Shown here piece after piece: positions 19,091 to 29,991 of a DNA stretch of 64,000 nucleotides. Source of the stretch: Bog-473 sp963750075 (GTDB lineage: Bacteria > Actinomycetota > Acidimicrobiia > Acidimicrobiales > RAAP-2); contig CAVVPG010000001.1 of the NCBI GenBank assembly GCA_963750075.1, forward strand, positions 1,054,001-1,118,000. Direction: 5' to 3'. Positions within the stretch are counted from its first letter, which is position 1. Each line of letters starts with the position of its first letter. The position numbers and the translations under genes are program-made. The notes beneath the pieces are model-generated. The model did not search any database. It saw only the letters and a program-made list of their open reading frames with translations, and was not told where the DNA came from.

Positions 19091-19570
19091 TCAGCGCTCG
19101 AGGCGGGCGCGCAGCGCCGCGGCGTGCCTCTCGAGCTGCGCCGGATCGACGACGGGCGTCGCCGCCACGTCGAAGGCCTCCGACTCGAGCGGCATCCCGG
19201 CCCGGGGGTCGTCGTCCGGGCGGGGCACCAGGTGCACGTGCAGGTGGGGCACGCCGTTGCCGAGGCACAGCCAGTTCATCTTCGCCGGCTGGTACTGCTC
19301 CTCCACTGCCCGCGCGACACGGCCGACGTCCGACCAGAACCCGGCCGCCTCCTCCGGCGACAACTCCCAGGGCTCGGCGACGTGCCGGCCCTTCCAGATG
19401 ACATAGGTGTAGCCGGGGCGCATCGGGTACCGGCCGATGTAGCCGTCCCCCCACGAGCCTTCGAACACGCGCAGACCGTGCGGCGTCTCGTCGGCGCCGC
19501 CGTTGCACATGGGGCACCCCAGGCCCCGGCGCATCCCGGCAAAGTCGGCGGGCCATCGGTGCTCGGGCAT
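19091..19570 (-). CDS. HIT family protein (nucleotide hydrolase/transferase)
   Basis: Histidine-triad protein of 159 residues. The triad VPHLHVHLVPRP is intact; HIT proteins use it to cleave or transfer nucleotidyl groups. Upstream are CPMCNGGADETPHGLRVFEG and GYTYVIWKGRHVAEPWELSP, typical of the AP4A hydrolase/HIT branch. The start chosen is ATG at 19570 (MPEHRWPADF); the longer open frame upstream is Arg-rich and overlaps the divergent gene's control region. The next gene, a phosphotransferase, begins 5 bp later. Confidence 0.85.
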   Translation of the reverse strand: MPEHRWPADFAGMRRGLGCPMCNGGADETPHGLRVFEGSWGDGYIGRYPMRPGYTYVIWKGRHVAEPWELSPEEAAGFWSDVGRVARAVEEQYQPAKMNWLCLGNGVPHLHVHLVPRPDDDPRAGMPLESEAFDVAATPVVDPAQLERHAAALRARLER

Positions 19571-19641
19571 GTCGCCCCAGTCTGTCAACGTCGAGGTCGG
19601 TCGGCTCGTGACGCCGCGTCCGCACCCGTAACCTGGGGCTC

Positions 19642-21144
19642 TTGCCGACGCCATCGCGTGCCCGTCGTTGGGGAATTCCCCTCGCCGCACTCTGCGTCCT
19701 GGCCGCGTCGCTCCCCTTGATCGCCGCGCCCACCCCGGCCCGCGCGACCACGGCGCCGGTCCCCGCGTCGCGTGCCGTCGCCCTTGCCGCCACACCGGAC
19801 GGCGCGGGCTACTGGGTGGCGTCCTCGACCGGGGGCGTCTACCCGTTCGGCGACGCGCATTCCTACGGGAGCATGAGCGGCCGGGCGCTCAACGCGCCCG
19901 TCGTCGGGCTGGCCGCGACGCCCACGGGCCACGGCTATTGGCTCGTCTCCTCCGACGGCGGCATCTTCAACTTCGGGGACGCCGGCTTCTTCGGCTCGAC
20001 CGGCGCCCTGCGCCTCAACGCCCCGATCGTCGGGATGGCCGCGACGCCGTCGGGACAGGGGTACTGGCTGGTCGCCTCCGACGGCGGCATCTTCAGCTAC
20101 GGCGACGCGCGCTTCTCCGGCTCGACGGGCTCGCTGCGCCTCAACCAGCCGGTGGTCGGCATGGCGGCGGCGCCGAGCGGACAGGGCTACTGGCTGGTCG
20201 CCTCCGACGGCGGCATCTTCAGCTACGGCGACGCGCGCTTCTCCGGCTCGACGGGCTCGCTCCGCCTCAACCAGCCGGTGGTCGGCATGGCGGCGACGCC
20301 GAGCGGACAGGGGTACTGGCTGGTCGCCTCCGACGGCGGCATCTTCAGCTACGGCGACGCGCGCTTTTCGGGCTCGACGGGCTCGCTCCGCCTCAACCAG
20401 CCCATCGTGGGCATGGCAGCCGCACCGGCCGGCGGCGGCTACTGGCTGGCCGCCGCCGACGGCGGTGTGTTCACCTTCGGGACCGCGGTCTTCGACGGCT
20501 CGGGCACGGCTGACATCAACCCACTCCTGGTCGACCAGCTGGCGTCGACGGGCGGCGCCCAGCAGGTGATCGTCGTCGACGCCCCTGGCGCGGCCAGCAC
20601 GACGGCCACCCTGACCGCCTACGAGAACGACGGCAGCGGCTGGTACGAGGCGATCGGCCCCCTGCCGGCGGTCGACGGCGTCAACGGCTGGTCACCGGGC
20701 CCGAGCAGGATCGAGGGTGACGGCACCACCCCGGAGGGCATCTACCCCATCGGCTCCACCATGTACGGGACCGATCCCGATCCGGGCACGCAGTTCGCCT
20801 ACCACCAGCTGGTGTGCGGGGACTGGTGGGACGAGGACTCCTCCAGCCCCACCTACAACTCCTTCCAGCACGTCGCCTGCGGCACCACGCCGCCCTACGC
20901 CGCCGACTCGGAGGCGCTGTGGACGGAGGGCAACGCCTACCCCTCCATGGCGGTGATCGACTTCAACACGCCGCCGGCCGGCCCACTCGGATCGGGCATG
21001 TTCCTGCACGCCGACATCGGCGCCCCGACCCAGGGCTGCGTGTCACTGCCCTACGGCGACCTCGTGGCGGTGCTCGACTGGCTGAACCCGGCGCTGCACC
21101 CCGTCATCGCGATGGGGCCCGACGCCGTCATCCGCTCGTTCTGA
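19642..21144 (+). CDS. Secreted repeat protein with C-terminal L,D-transpeptidase-like (YkuD) domain
   Basis: 500 residues. A Sec signal peptide (WGIPLAALCVLAASLPLIAA, cut near ARA) is followed from residue ~45 to ~295 by six or more ~42-residue repeats of the GYWLVASDGGIFSYGDARF type, probably beta-propeller-like. The C-terminal ~200 residues end in a YkuD-type active site, FLHADIGAPTQGCVSLPYGD, with the His and Cys of L,D-transpeptidases. The likely role is cross-linking or attachment at peptidoglycan, with the repeats as an extracellular binding module; this is inference. TTG at 19642 has no clear ribosome site, and a TAACCT hexamer ends 7 bp upstream, so a leaderless mRNA is possible. Confidence 0.8.
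   Translation: MPTPSRARRWGIPLAALCVLAASLPLIAAPTPARATTAPVPASRAVALAATPDGAGYWVASSTGGVYPFGDAHSYGSMSGRALNAPVVGLAATPTGHGYWLVSSDGGIFNFGDAGFFGSTGALRLNAPIVGMAATPSGQGYWLVASDGGIFSYGDARFSGSTGSLRLNQPVVGMAAAPSGQGYWLVASDGGIFSYGDARFSGSTGSLRLNQPVVGMAATPSGQGYWLVASDGGIFSYGDARFSGSTGSLRLNQPIVGMAAAPAGGGYWLAAADGGVFTFGTAVFDGSGTADINPLLVDQLASTGGAQQVIVVDAPGAASTTATLTAYENDGSGWYEAIGPLPAVDGVNGWSPGPSRIEGDGTTPEGIYPIGSTMYGTDPDPGTQFAYHQLVCGDWWDEDSSSPTYNSFQHVACGTTPPYAADSEALWTEGNAYPSMAVIDFNTPPAGPLGSGMFLHADIGAPTQGCVSLPYGDLVAVLDWLNPALHPVIAMGPDAVIRSF
20032..20409 (+). repeat. Three near-identical 126-bp tandem repeats inside the secreted protein gene
   Basis: Units 20032-20157, 20158-20283 and 20284-20409 encode 42 residues each and differ at only a few bases, including synonymous ones. 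More diverged copies continue on both sides (from about 19783 to about 20520). The exact multiple-of-three length keeps the frame, and the near identity points to recent duplication or gene conversion. Confidence 0.9.
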
Positions 21145-21195
21145 GCCTCGGCGCGCCTGTCACGTGCACGCCGGATCGGCGACCGGGCACGTCCC

Positions 21196-22498
<1,303 letters not shown>

Positions 22499-22506
<8 letters not shown>

Positions 22507-23515
22507 CCAGCGCCTCGGCCACCTCGGTGGCGAAGTAGGTGAGGATGAAGTCGGCGCCGGCCCGCTTCAGGACGGTGAGCTGCTCGAGCGCCACCGCAGG
22601 TCCGTCGACCCACCCAACCGCCGCGGCGGCCTTGACCATCGCGTACTCGCCGCTCACGTGGTACGCGGCGAGTGGGACGGGCACGGCGCCCCTGACCGCG
22701 GCCAGCACGTCCAGCGAGGTCATGGCGGGCTTGACCATGATCATGTCGGCGCCCTCGGCCAGGTCCTGCTCGATTTCGGCCAGCGCCTCGCGCCCGTTGC
22801 GCGGGTCCTGCTGGTAGGAACGACGGTCCCCGCCACCGGCGATGGTGACGTCGACTGCGTCGCGGAAGGGGCCGTAGAGCGCTGACGCGTACTTGGCGGC
22901 GTAGGCCAGCACGGCCACGAGTTCGTGGCCGTGCCCGTCGAGGGCGGCCCGGATGGCCGCGACCTGCCCGTCCATCATGCCGCTGGGCGCCACGACGTCC
23001 GCCCCCGCCGCGGCCTGCGCCAGGGCGACGCGCTGGTACAGCTCGAGCGTCTCGTCGTTGAGCACCTCGCCTCCCGGCCCGAGGACGCCGCAGTGCCCGT
23101 GGTCGGTGTACTCGTCCAGGCAGAGGTCGGCCATCACGACGAGCTCGTCGCCGACGGCGTCCCGCACGGCGCGCAGTGCGCGCTGCACGACGCCCTCGGG
23201 GTCCCAGGCGCCGCTCCCCCGGGCATCCTTGCGCGACGGGACCCCGAAGAGGATCAGCCCGGGGATCCCGAGCGAGACGAGCCGCTTGGCCTCCACCACC
23301 AGCGAGTCGACGGTGTGCTGCACCTGGCCCGGCATGGACGCAATGGGGACCGGCGCCTCGGTCCCCTCCCGCACGAACAAGGGCGCCACGAGGTCGTCGA
23401 CGCCGAGGCGCGCCTCGGCGACCAGGCGCCGGAGCGCCGGGGTGCGGCGCAGCCGGCGCAGCCGGCGGGCCGGGAAGTCGCCGGCTGCGGCCATGGACGG
23501 GGTGGCCGGGGCCAT
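22499..23515 (-). CDS. hemB: Delta-aminolevulinic acid dehydratase (porphobilinogen synthase)
   Basis: Condenses two 5-aminolevulinates into porphobilinogen; 338 residues. The two catalytic lysines sit in AYAAKYASALYGPFRDA and IMVKPAMTSLDVL. The metal loop reads DLCLDEYTDHGHCG: two of the three cysteines of the zinc type are present and the middle one is Asp, a pattern I recall from other actinobacteria. ATG at 23515 lies 9 bp after cobA-hemD. Confidence 0.95.
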
Positions 23516-23524
23516 CGCCCCAGC

Positions 23525-25035
23525 CTACGAGCCGCCGCCGGGGCCGGGGCCGAAGCGGTCGATCAGCTCGGCGACGATGCCGTCGGCCGACGCTCCCCAG
23601 GCCTCGTGCACACCGCGCAACCCGGCAGCACGGGCCGCGGCCGCGGTCGTGGGCCCGATGCACACCACGTGGGCCGGCGCAGGGACCGGCGCGCCCTCCG
23701 GGGTGCGCAGCGCCACGAACGCCTCGACCGAGGACGTGGCGGTGAACGTGAGCGCGTCGGCCGCGGCCACGCGGGCCAGCAGCTCGGGCTCGGGCGCGGA
23801 GAGGGGCACCGTGCGGTACGCCTCCACGCGGCGGACGGCCCAGCCCTTCTCCGCCAAGCCCTCGGCGATGGTGCCGGGAGCCCCCGCGGCGCAGGGGAAC
23901 AGCACGCCCCGGTCGGGGCCGTCGGGCGCGGGGAACGCATCGACCAGGCCGCGCGCGCTGTGCTCGGCCGGCACGAGGTCGGGCTCGACGCCACCCGTGC
24001 GCAGCGCGTCGGCGGTGGCCGGCCCCACCGCGGCCACGAGCACCGGGCCGAGCGCCCGAGCGTCGCGCAGCTCGGCCATGAAGCGGTCTACCGCGTTGAC
24101 CGACGTCAACACGACCCAGCGCTGGTCGCCCACCGCCGCCGCGGCCGCCCGCAGGTCGGCCCCGCCGTCCGCGGGGTCGACCTGCCGCGTCAGGGGGAGC
24201 TCGATGGTCGTGGCCCCGGCCCGCTCCAGCCCGTCGAGCAGGCCCCGGGCGCGGTGGACCGAGCGGGTCACCACCACGGTGCGGCCCGCGAGCGGACCCG
24301 ACGCCCGGCCCGCCGGCCCCTCCGCGCCGAGCGCCGCCACCGGGCCCACGACGATGACGGCGGGCGGGCCCAGGTCGACGTCCGCCAACCCGCCCAGGGT
24401 CGTGCGCGCCACCCGCTGTGCCGGGGTCGTGCCGCGCTCGATCACGGCGACCGGCGTGTCGGGGGACCGGCCTCCTCGCAGCAGCGCGTCGGCGATGGCG
24501 CTCCGCGTGGTCACGCCCATCAGGATCACGAGCGTCCCCCCCGCCCGGGCCAGCGCCTCCCAGTCGGGGGCGCCCTCGGTGCCCAGCTCGCCGACGCGGC
24601 CCGTCACCACGGTGACCGACGAGGCCAGGCCGCGCTGGGTGACCGGGATGCCCACGGCGGCGGGGACGCCGAAGGCGGAAGTGACCCCCGGAACGACCGC
24701 CCAGGGGATCCCCGCGCGGGCCAGCACGTCGATCTCCTCGCCGCCGCGACCGAAGACGAAGGGGTCGCCGCCCTTGAGCCGGACCACGACGGCAGAGGCC
24801 CGGCCGTGCTCGACCAGCAGCCGGGCGATCTCCTCCTGGCGCGCCGGCCCGCCCTCGGGCGCGTCGGGGTCCTTGCCGACGTCGATCAGCGTGGCGCTCG
24901 GCGGCACCAGGTCGAGGATCGCCGGGCTGACCAGTCGGTCGTGCAGCACGACCTCGGCCCGCGCCAGAGCGCGGCGCCGCGGCGCGTCAGCAGCCCGGGG
25001 TCGCCCGGCCCGGCCCCGACCAGGTAGACGGTCAC
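23525..25035 (-). CDS. hemD: Fused uroporphyrinogen-III C-methyltransferase / uroporphyrinogen-III synthase (frameshift near 5' end)
   Basis: Bifunctional CobA-HemD protein, a common fusion in actinobacteria. HemD closes the tetrapyrrole ring and CobA methylates it towards sirohaem/cobalamin. GTG at 25035 overlaps the hemC stop and begins with the SAM-binding VYLVGAGPGDPGLLTRRGAA. The rest of the methyltransferase (ARAEVVLHDRLVSP, RLKGGDPFVFGRGGEE, VPGVTSAFGVPAAVGIPVTQ) and the HemD half (from ~residue 255, TVVVTRSVHRARGLL) are in the neighbouring frame. One base missing near 24965-24970 joins them (CTCTGG to CTCxTGG). About 503 residues when corrected. Confidence 0.9.
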
Positions 25036-25970
25036 GGCACCCCACCCGGGACTGCCGCGGGCGCGCCGTCGAAGCCCTCGATGGCCGCGCCACCCCCCGC
25101 CAGCAGCGCGCGAGCCAGCTCCGTGCCCACGGCGACGGGGTCGTCCCCCTGGAGCGTCATGCGGATCACGGTGCGCCCGTCGCCACTGGCCACCAGGCCG
25201 GACACCCGCATCGCCGCGCCGGCGCCGGCCACCTCGGCGAAGGCGCCGACCGGCACCGTGCAGCTCCCCCCGAGCGCGGCGAGCACAGCCCGCTCGGCTT
25301 GCAGCGTGCGGTGGCTGGTGTCGTCGTCGATTGCGGCCAGCCGCCGCCGCGTGCGCTCGTCGTCGGACCGGCACTGCACGGCGATCGCGCCCTGGCCTGC
25401 TTGAGGCAGGACGTCCATCGGGTCGAGCACGTCGCTCAGCCGGTCCCGCCACCCCAGGCGCTCCATGGCGGCGACGGCGACCACCACCGCGGAGACGTCC
25501 CCGCTCTCACCGACGGCGACGCGCCGGGCCATGTTCCCCCGCAGCTGGGTGAAGACGAGATCGGGCCGGAGGTAGGCGAGCTGGGCGCGGCGGCGGGCCG
25601 ACCCGGTCGCGACCAGGCCACCCGGCGGGAGCCCCGCCAGCGTGCACCCGACGAGGCCGTCGCGGGCATCGGCCCGCGCCGGCACGGCCCCCAGCACGAC
25701 GTGGTCTGCCATGGTCGAGGGCATGTCCTTGGCCGAGTGCACGGCGGCGTCGGCACGCCCGTCCGTCACCGCCGCCTCGACCTCGGTGACGAACACCCCC
25801 TGCCCGCCGATCTGGTCGAGCGGTGCCGACGCATCCTGGTCGCCCCGCGTCCGCACGACCACCGGTTCCACCTCGAGGCCGGGGTCGGCCCGTCGCAGGA
25901 GCTCGGCGACCATCTCCGTCTGGCGCAGCGCCAGCGGGGAGCCGCGGGTGGCCAGGCGGACGGTTGCCAT
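25032..25970 (-). CDS. hemC: Porphobilinogen deaminase (hydroxymethylbilane synthase)
   Basis: Polymerises four porphobilinogens into hydroxymethylbilane; 312 residues. The N-terminal LATRGSPLALRQTEMVAELL, the HSAKDMP block and the dipyrromethane-cofactor cysteine in LGGSCTVPVGAFAEV are all visible. ATG at 25970 lies 24 bp after the hemA stop; the end overlaps hemD in GTGA. Confidence 0.96.
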   Translation of the reverse strand: MATVRLATRGSPLALRQTEMVAELLRRADPGLEVEPVVVRTRGDQDASAPLDQIGGQGVFVTEVEAAVTDGRADAAVHSAKDMPSTMADHVVLGAVPARADARDGLVGCTLAGLPPGGLVATGSARRRAQLAYLRPDLVFTQLRGNMARRVAVGESGDVSAVVVAVAAMERLGWRDRLSDVLDPMDVLPQAGQGAIAVQCRSDDERTRRRLAAIDDDTSHRTLQAERAVLAALGGSCTVPVGAFAEVAGAGAAMRVSGLVASGDGRTVIRMTLQGDDPVAVGTELARALLAGGGAAIEGFDGAPAAVPGGVP

Positions 25971-25994
25971 GGACCGACTATCCCATGGCGAGGA

Positions 25995-27269
25995 CTACAG
26001 GTCGAAGAGGATGCGCAGCGCCTCGACCAGCCGTTCGCCACGGGGCGTCCCGGCGGTCTCCTTGAGCAGCATCGTCGGCTCGTGGAGCATCTTGGCCAGC
26101 GCGGCGCGGGTTGTGGCGTCCACGTGCTCCCACTCCTCCTCGCTGAGGTCGGCCAGCTGGGCCCGGTGGCGCTCCAGCTCGGTCACGCGCAACGACTCGG
26201 CGCGTGCCCGCAGCGACGCGATGACCGGCGCGGCGCCCCGCTGGCGGCTGGCGGTGCGGAAGCGCTCCACCTCGACGGCGACGATGCCACGCGCCGCCAC
26301 CGACTCCTCCTCACGGTCGCCGAGCGCCCGGGCCACCGAGGCGCCCAACCTGTCCATGTCGAGCAGCGTGATGCCGTCGAGTGCGGCGACGGCCGGGTCG
26401 ACGTTGCGCGGGACGCCGAGGTCGATCACGAGCAGGGGGCCGGACACCGTCGCGAAATCCGTCGCGGCCAGGACGTGGGACTCGGCGGCGACGGCGGCCA
26501 GGACGACGTCGGCATCGGCCAGCTCGGCGGCGACGCGTTCGAGAGGCACCGCCCGCATCTCGAACGCGCTGCTCGCGGCCTCGCGCACGAGGTCCCGCGC
26601 CCGCCGCGACGAGCGGTTGGCGACCACGACGCGCTGCGGGGCGTCGGACGGCGCGATGTCCGACAGGGCGCGGCAGACGCCGAGGCCCATCTCGCCGGCG
26701 CCGATCACCACCACCCGCGCGCCGCGCAACCCCGCCTGGTCCGGGCCACGGGCGACCGTCACCGCGGCGTAGGCGAACGAGGTCGTGCCCTGCGAGATGC
26801 CGGTCTCGGTGCGGACCCGCTTGCCCGTCTGCAGCGCGTGCCGGAAGAGCGCCGAGAGCACCGGGCCGCAGGTCCCCTCCTCCTGGGCCCGCTCGAAGGC
26901 GCGCCGGACCTGGCCCACCACCTCGGTCTCGCCGGTCACCACCGACTCGAGGCCGGCGGTGACGGAGAAGAGGTGGGAGGTGACGTCGTCGTCGAAGCGG
27001 ATGGAGGCGTGGGCCGAGAGCTCCTCGACCGGGACGCCCGAGTGCTCGGAGAGGACGTCGTAGATCTCGGCCACGGCGTCGTGGAAGCGGTCCACCACCG
27101 CGTAGACCTCGGTGCGCAGGCAGGTCGAGAGGACGACGGTCTCCTGGACGTTGCGGCAATGGCTGAGCGCGCTGAGCGCCTTGTGCAGGTCGCCGTCGGC
27201 GACGGCGGCCGCTTCGAGCAGCGGCAACGGGGCCTGGGTGTGCTGGAGTCCTACGACGACGACGGACAC
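25995..27269 (-). CDS. hemA: Glutamyl-tRNA reductase
   Basis: First committed enzyme of the C5 pathway: reduces glutamyl-tRNA to glutamate-1-semialdehyde with NADPH. The catalytic Cys is in VVLSTCLRTEVYAVV; a NAD-binding GAGEMGLGVCRAL segment lies mid-protein and a dimerisation region at the C-terminus. The start chosen is GTG at 27269 (VSVVVVGLQHTQAP) because AGGAAGG lies 6 bases before it; a TTG at 27296 is possible but has weaker support. About 424 residues. It follows rex by 89 bp, the arrangement known from Streptomyces. Confidence 0.95.
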   Translation of the reverse strand: MSVVVVGLQHTQAPLPLLEAAAVADGDLHKALSALSHCRNVQETVVLSTCLRTEVYAVVDRFHDAVAEIYDVLSEHSGVPVEELSAHASIRFDDDVTSHLFSVTAGLESVVTGETEVVGQVRRAFERAQEEGTCGPVLSALFRHALQTGKRVRTETGISQGTTSFAYAAVTVARGPDQAGLRGARVVVIGAGEMGLGVCRALSDIAPSDAPQRVVVANRSSRRARDLVREAASSAFEMRAVPLERVAAELADADVVLAAVAAESHVLAATDFATVSGPLLVIDLGVPRNVDPAVAALDGITLLDMDRLGASVARALGDREEESVAARGIVAVEVERFRTASRQRGAAPVIASLRARAESLRVTELERHRAQLADLSEEEWEHVDATTRAALAKMLHEPTMLLKETAGTPRGERLVEALRILFDL

Positions 27270-27358
27270 TCGGTTCCTTCCTGGGTCGGCCCGCAATTGT
27301 GCCTGTCCCGCACCACAGCCTGCCAGTCAGGGGGCACGCGGGCGACCGTCGCCCGGCC

Positions 27359-28073
27359 TCAGCCCAGGTCGGATCCCCGGGAGAGCCCGACCGAGCGCAT
27401 GAGCGGGGCACGCTCACCGCCGTTGGAGCCGGCCTGCTCGAAGTCCTCCTGCCGGGAGCGGTAGAAGCCGAGCACCTGCAGCTCGATGGACAGGTCCACG
27501 TAGCGCAGGTGCACCGTCGACGGGACGTTGAGCACCCGCGGCGCGAAGTTGAGCAGCGCGGTCACGCCGGCGCGCACCAGCAGGTCGGCCACCCCCTGGG
27601 CGGCCCAGCCCGGCGTCGTGATCACCCCGATGTCGGGCCGTTCGGCGCCGCGCAGCCTGGCGAGCTCGTCCATGTGGCGGACCTTGAGGCCGCGGATCTC
27701 CTCCCCCACCACCTCCGGGTCGACGTCGAAGAGGGCCGTGACCTGGCAGCCGCGGCGACGCGAACCCGGCAGAATTCGTCAGGGCACGCCCCAGGTTCCC
27801 GATGCCCACGATGGACACCGACCAGTTCCCGTCGACCCCGAGGGCGCGGTCGATCTGCGCGATCAGGAATTCGGGGTCGTAGCCCGAGCCACGGGTGCCG
27901 AACGAGCCGAGCAACGAGAGGTCCTTGCGCACCTTGGCCGCATTGAGCCGCGCCAGATCGGCCAGCTGCTCGGAGGAGACCGTCCGCGCACCCGCCCGCA
28001 CCAGCTCGCCCAGGATGCGCTGGTACACGGGCAGCCGGAGCACCGTCGCCTCCGGGATCCGCCTGACCGGCAT
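27359..28073 (-). CDS. rex: Redox-sensing transcriptional repressor Rex (frameshift)
   Basis: Rex senses the NADH/NAD ratio and represses respiratory and hem genes when NADH is high. The winged-helix part reads IPEATVLRLPVYQRILGELV and AAKVRKDLSLLGSFGTRGSGY, then the Rossmann start VSIVGIGNLGRAL. After TNSAGFAS the frame fails. The continuation RGCQVTALFDVDPEVVGEEI to the C-terminal LRYVDLSIELQVLGFYRSRQ lies in the next frame. An extra base within about 27748-27765 explains it. ATG 28073 is used; GTG 28127 would add 18 residues and neither has a strong ribosome site. No Rex operator was seen upstream. Confidence 0.9.
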
Positions 28074-28192
28074 CACCGGTGGTTCAGGCGCGGAAGACCC
28101 CCCTGCATTCAGCTGCTCGTCCCTCACTGCGTCGGATGGTACCGAGGAGTCTCCCCGTGGCACCAAACGACGGTCACCCCGGAGCGGGCGAG

Positions 28193-29086
28193 CTACCAGG
28201 CGAGGATGAGCAGCTCCCCCGCCGCGACGTTGAGCCAGCTCGCGGCGGAGGCCTCGCCTGCGACCACGGCCAGGTGCCCGTTGGCGTCGACCAGCAGGCC
28301 GAACTCGCCCTGCTTCAGGTCCCCGAAGGCGTCCACGCAGCGCAGCCGCACGCCGTCGGGCACCAGGGAGTGCGGCAGCCCGCCGAGATAGTCGTGCCCC
28401 GACTCGATGCGGGCGGCCAGCTCGATGCTGCCCGACGGCGGCATCCCGGCGATGCGGGCGTCCGCCACGGTCGCCGCCAGCTGCAGGTTGCCGAAGTGGT
28501 CCACCCAGATGACCTCGGCCCGCAGGCAGGTCCGGCCGTCGTGCAGCCGGCCCTGCTCGACGACACCCCCGACGAGCCGCACCAGTGACGCGGGGTCCAG
28601 CTCCTCGCCCAGCTCCCCGGGCACCCAGCCTGCGCACAGTGCCGCCGCGGCAGGCGCGAACAGGTCGCGCCCGTCGAACGTCGGGCCGTGGTCGGGAGCC
28701 TGCTCGGGCCGGCGCAGCTCGACGGCGCGAGCGATGGGCGCCTCGCCCGCGGCCTCGGCCGCCGCCACCAGCAGGCCGTTGTCGGGACCGACGAAGTGCA
28801 GCGTCCCGCCTGGGGGCAGCGCCACGGTGATGCACGCGCCGCGCCGCGCCGTGCCGACGCCGGGATCGACCACGCCGAGCACGACGCCGGGGCCGAGATG
28901 CGGGACCGCCCGCACCAGGGTGTGGCTCCCCGCCCGGACGTCGAAGGGCGGGACGTGGTGGGTGAGGTCGATCACGGTCACCCCGGGCGCATGCCGGGCG
29001 ATCACGGCGTGGACCACGCCGGCGAACTCGTCCTGCGTCCCGAAGTCGGAGAGGAAGAAGACGGTCGGCGCGGGTTCGCTCGGCAC
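28193..29086 (-). CDS. SAM hydrolase (S-adenosyl-L-methionine hydroxide adenosyltransferase, DUF62 family)
   Basis: 297-residue member of the SAM hydroxide adenosyltransferase/fluorinase superfamily (PF01887), which splits SAM into adenosine and methionine with water. Conserved blocks: FFLSDFGTQDEFAGVV, VIDLTHHVPPFDVRAG, GVVDPGVGTARRG and GPDNGLLVAAAEA, then a C-terminal beta domain (VIWVDHFGNLQLA). The loop that marks true fluorinases is not apparent, so hydrolase is the default. GTG at 29086 is 9 bp after proC, so the two are probably co-transcribed; the metabolic link is unclear. Confidence 0.85.
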   Translation of the reverse strand: MPSEPAPTVFFLSDFGTQDEFAGVVHAVIARHAPGVTVIDLTHHVPPFDVRAGSHTLVRAVPHLGPGVVLGVVDPGVGTARRGACITVALPPGGTLHFVGPDNGLLVAAAEAAGEAPIARAVELRRPEQAPDHGPTFDGRDLFAPAAAALCAGWVPGELGEELDPASLVRLVGGVVEQGRLHDGRTCLRAEVIWVDHFGNLQLAATVADARIAGMPPSGSIELAARIESGHDYLGGLPHSLVPDGVRLRCVDAFGDLKQGEFGLLVDANGHLAVVAGEASAASWLNVAAGELLILAW

Positions 29087-29095
29087 GGGCAGGCC

Positions 29096-29911
29096 TCAGC
29101 GCGACAGGTTGCGGGAGCGCTCCGTGGCGGCCGCCACCGCTTCCATGAAGGCCGAGCGCACGGCCCTGGCTTCCAGCGTGCGGATGCCCGCCGCCGTGGT
29201 GCCCGCCGGCGACGTCACGGTCGCACGCAGCGCCTCGGGCTCCTGGCCGGTCTCCCGGAGAAGGGCCGCCGAGCCGGCCATCGTCTCGACGACCAGGGTC
29301 CGGCTGACGTCGCGGGTCAGACCCATGTGCACGCCCGCCTCCACGAGCGCCTCGGCGACCAGGAAGAACCAGGCCGGACCGGACCCCGAGAGACCGGTCA
29401 CCGCATCGAGCATGTGCTCGGGGAGGCGGACGACCGCGCCGACCGCCGAGAGCACGTCCTCGGCCCAGGCCAGGTCCTGCGACGTGGCGAAGGACCCGCC
29501 CGAGATCGCCGTGACGCCGGCCCCGACAAGGGCGGGGGCGTTGGGCATGGCGCGGATGACGACGGGCTGGCCGCCCAGGGCGGCCTCGAGCCGCAGCGAC
29601 GGGATGCCCGCCACGATGGAGAGCACCCGGGTCGCCCCGGTCACGCCCAGGGCCCGGCACGCCGCCTCGGCGACGTCGGGCTTCACGGCGAGCACCACTC
29701 CGGAGAGCCGCTCGCCGGCGCCGTCGAGCAGCCCCGGCTCGGGCGCGGCGACGGCACGCAGCCCGGGGTACTCGGCGGCGAGCTCGTCGCGGCGCTCGGC
29801 CACGGGCTCGATCACGGTCACGTCGGACGGTCCGGCCCAGCCCGAGCGGAGCAGGCCGCCCAGCAGCGCGCCACCCATCTTCCCACCACCAACGATGAGC
29901 AGGCTCGACAC
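29096..29911 (-). CDS. proC: Pyrroline-5-carboxylate reductase
   Basis: Final step of proline synthesis: reduces pyrroline-5-carboxylate with NAD(P)H. 271 residues, normal length. N-terminal Rossmann site LLIVGGGKMGGALLGGLL and the substrate-binding C-terminal block DAVTGLSGSGPAWFFLVAEA followed by TVTSPAGTTAAGIRTLE. It starts at GTG 29911. An AT-rich dyad lies about 80 bp upstream (29992-30011). Confidence 0.95.
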   Translation of the reverse strand: MSSLLIVGGGKMGGALLGGLLRSGWAGPSDVTVIEPVAERRDELAAEYPGLRAVAAPEPGLLDGAGERLSGVVLAVKPDVAEAACRALGVTGATRVLSIVAGIPSLRLEAALGGQPVVIRAMPNAPALVGAGVTAISGGSFATSQDLAWAEDVLSAVGAVVRLPEHMLDAVTGLSGSGPAWFFLVAEALVEAGVHMGLTRDVSRTLVVETMAGSAALLRETGQEPEALRATVTSPAGTTAAGIRTLEARAVRSAFMEAVAAATERSRNLSR

Positions 29912-29991
29912 CCACGCGACGATACCGAGCGCAGAACGGGGGCGCCGCCAACCGGGGGCGGCGCAGCCACACCGGCGGTGGGCCGTCGAAC

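Noticed and set aside
20032..20409. Regular repeats as a CRISPR-like array
   Set aside because: The units are contiguous 126-bp coding repeats in frame with no spacers.
27270..27358. Rex-operator-like TTGTG...CACCACA between rex and hemA
   Set aside because: The half-site spacing is wrong for the TTGTGA-N6-TCACAA consensus and the second half is imperfect; it is probably chance.
28213..29086. Fluorinase/chlorinase function for the SAM hydrolase family gene
   Set aside because: No halogenase-specific loop is apparent and there are no biosynthetic genes nearby; hydrolase is the common activity of the family.
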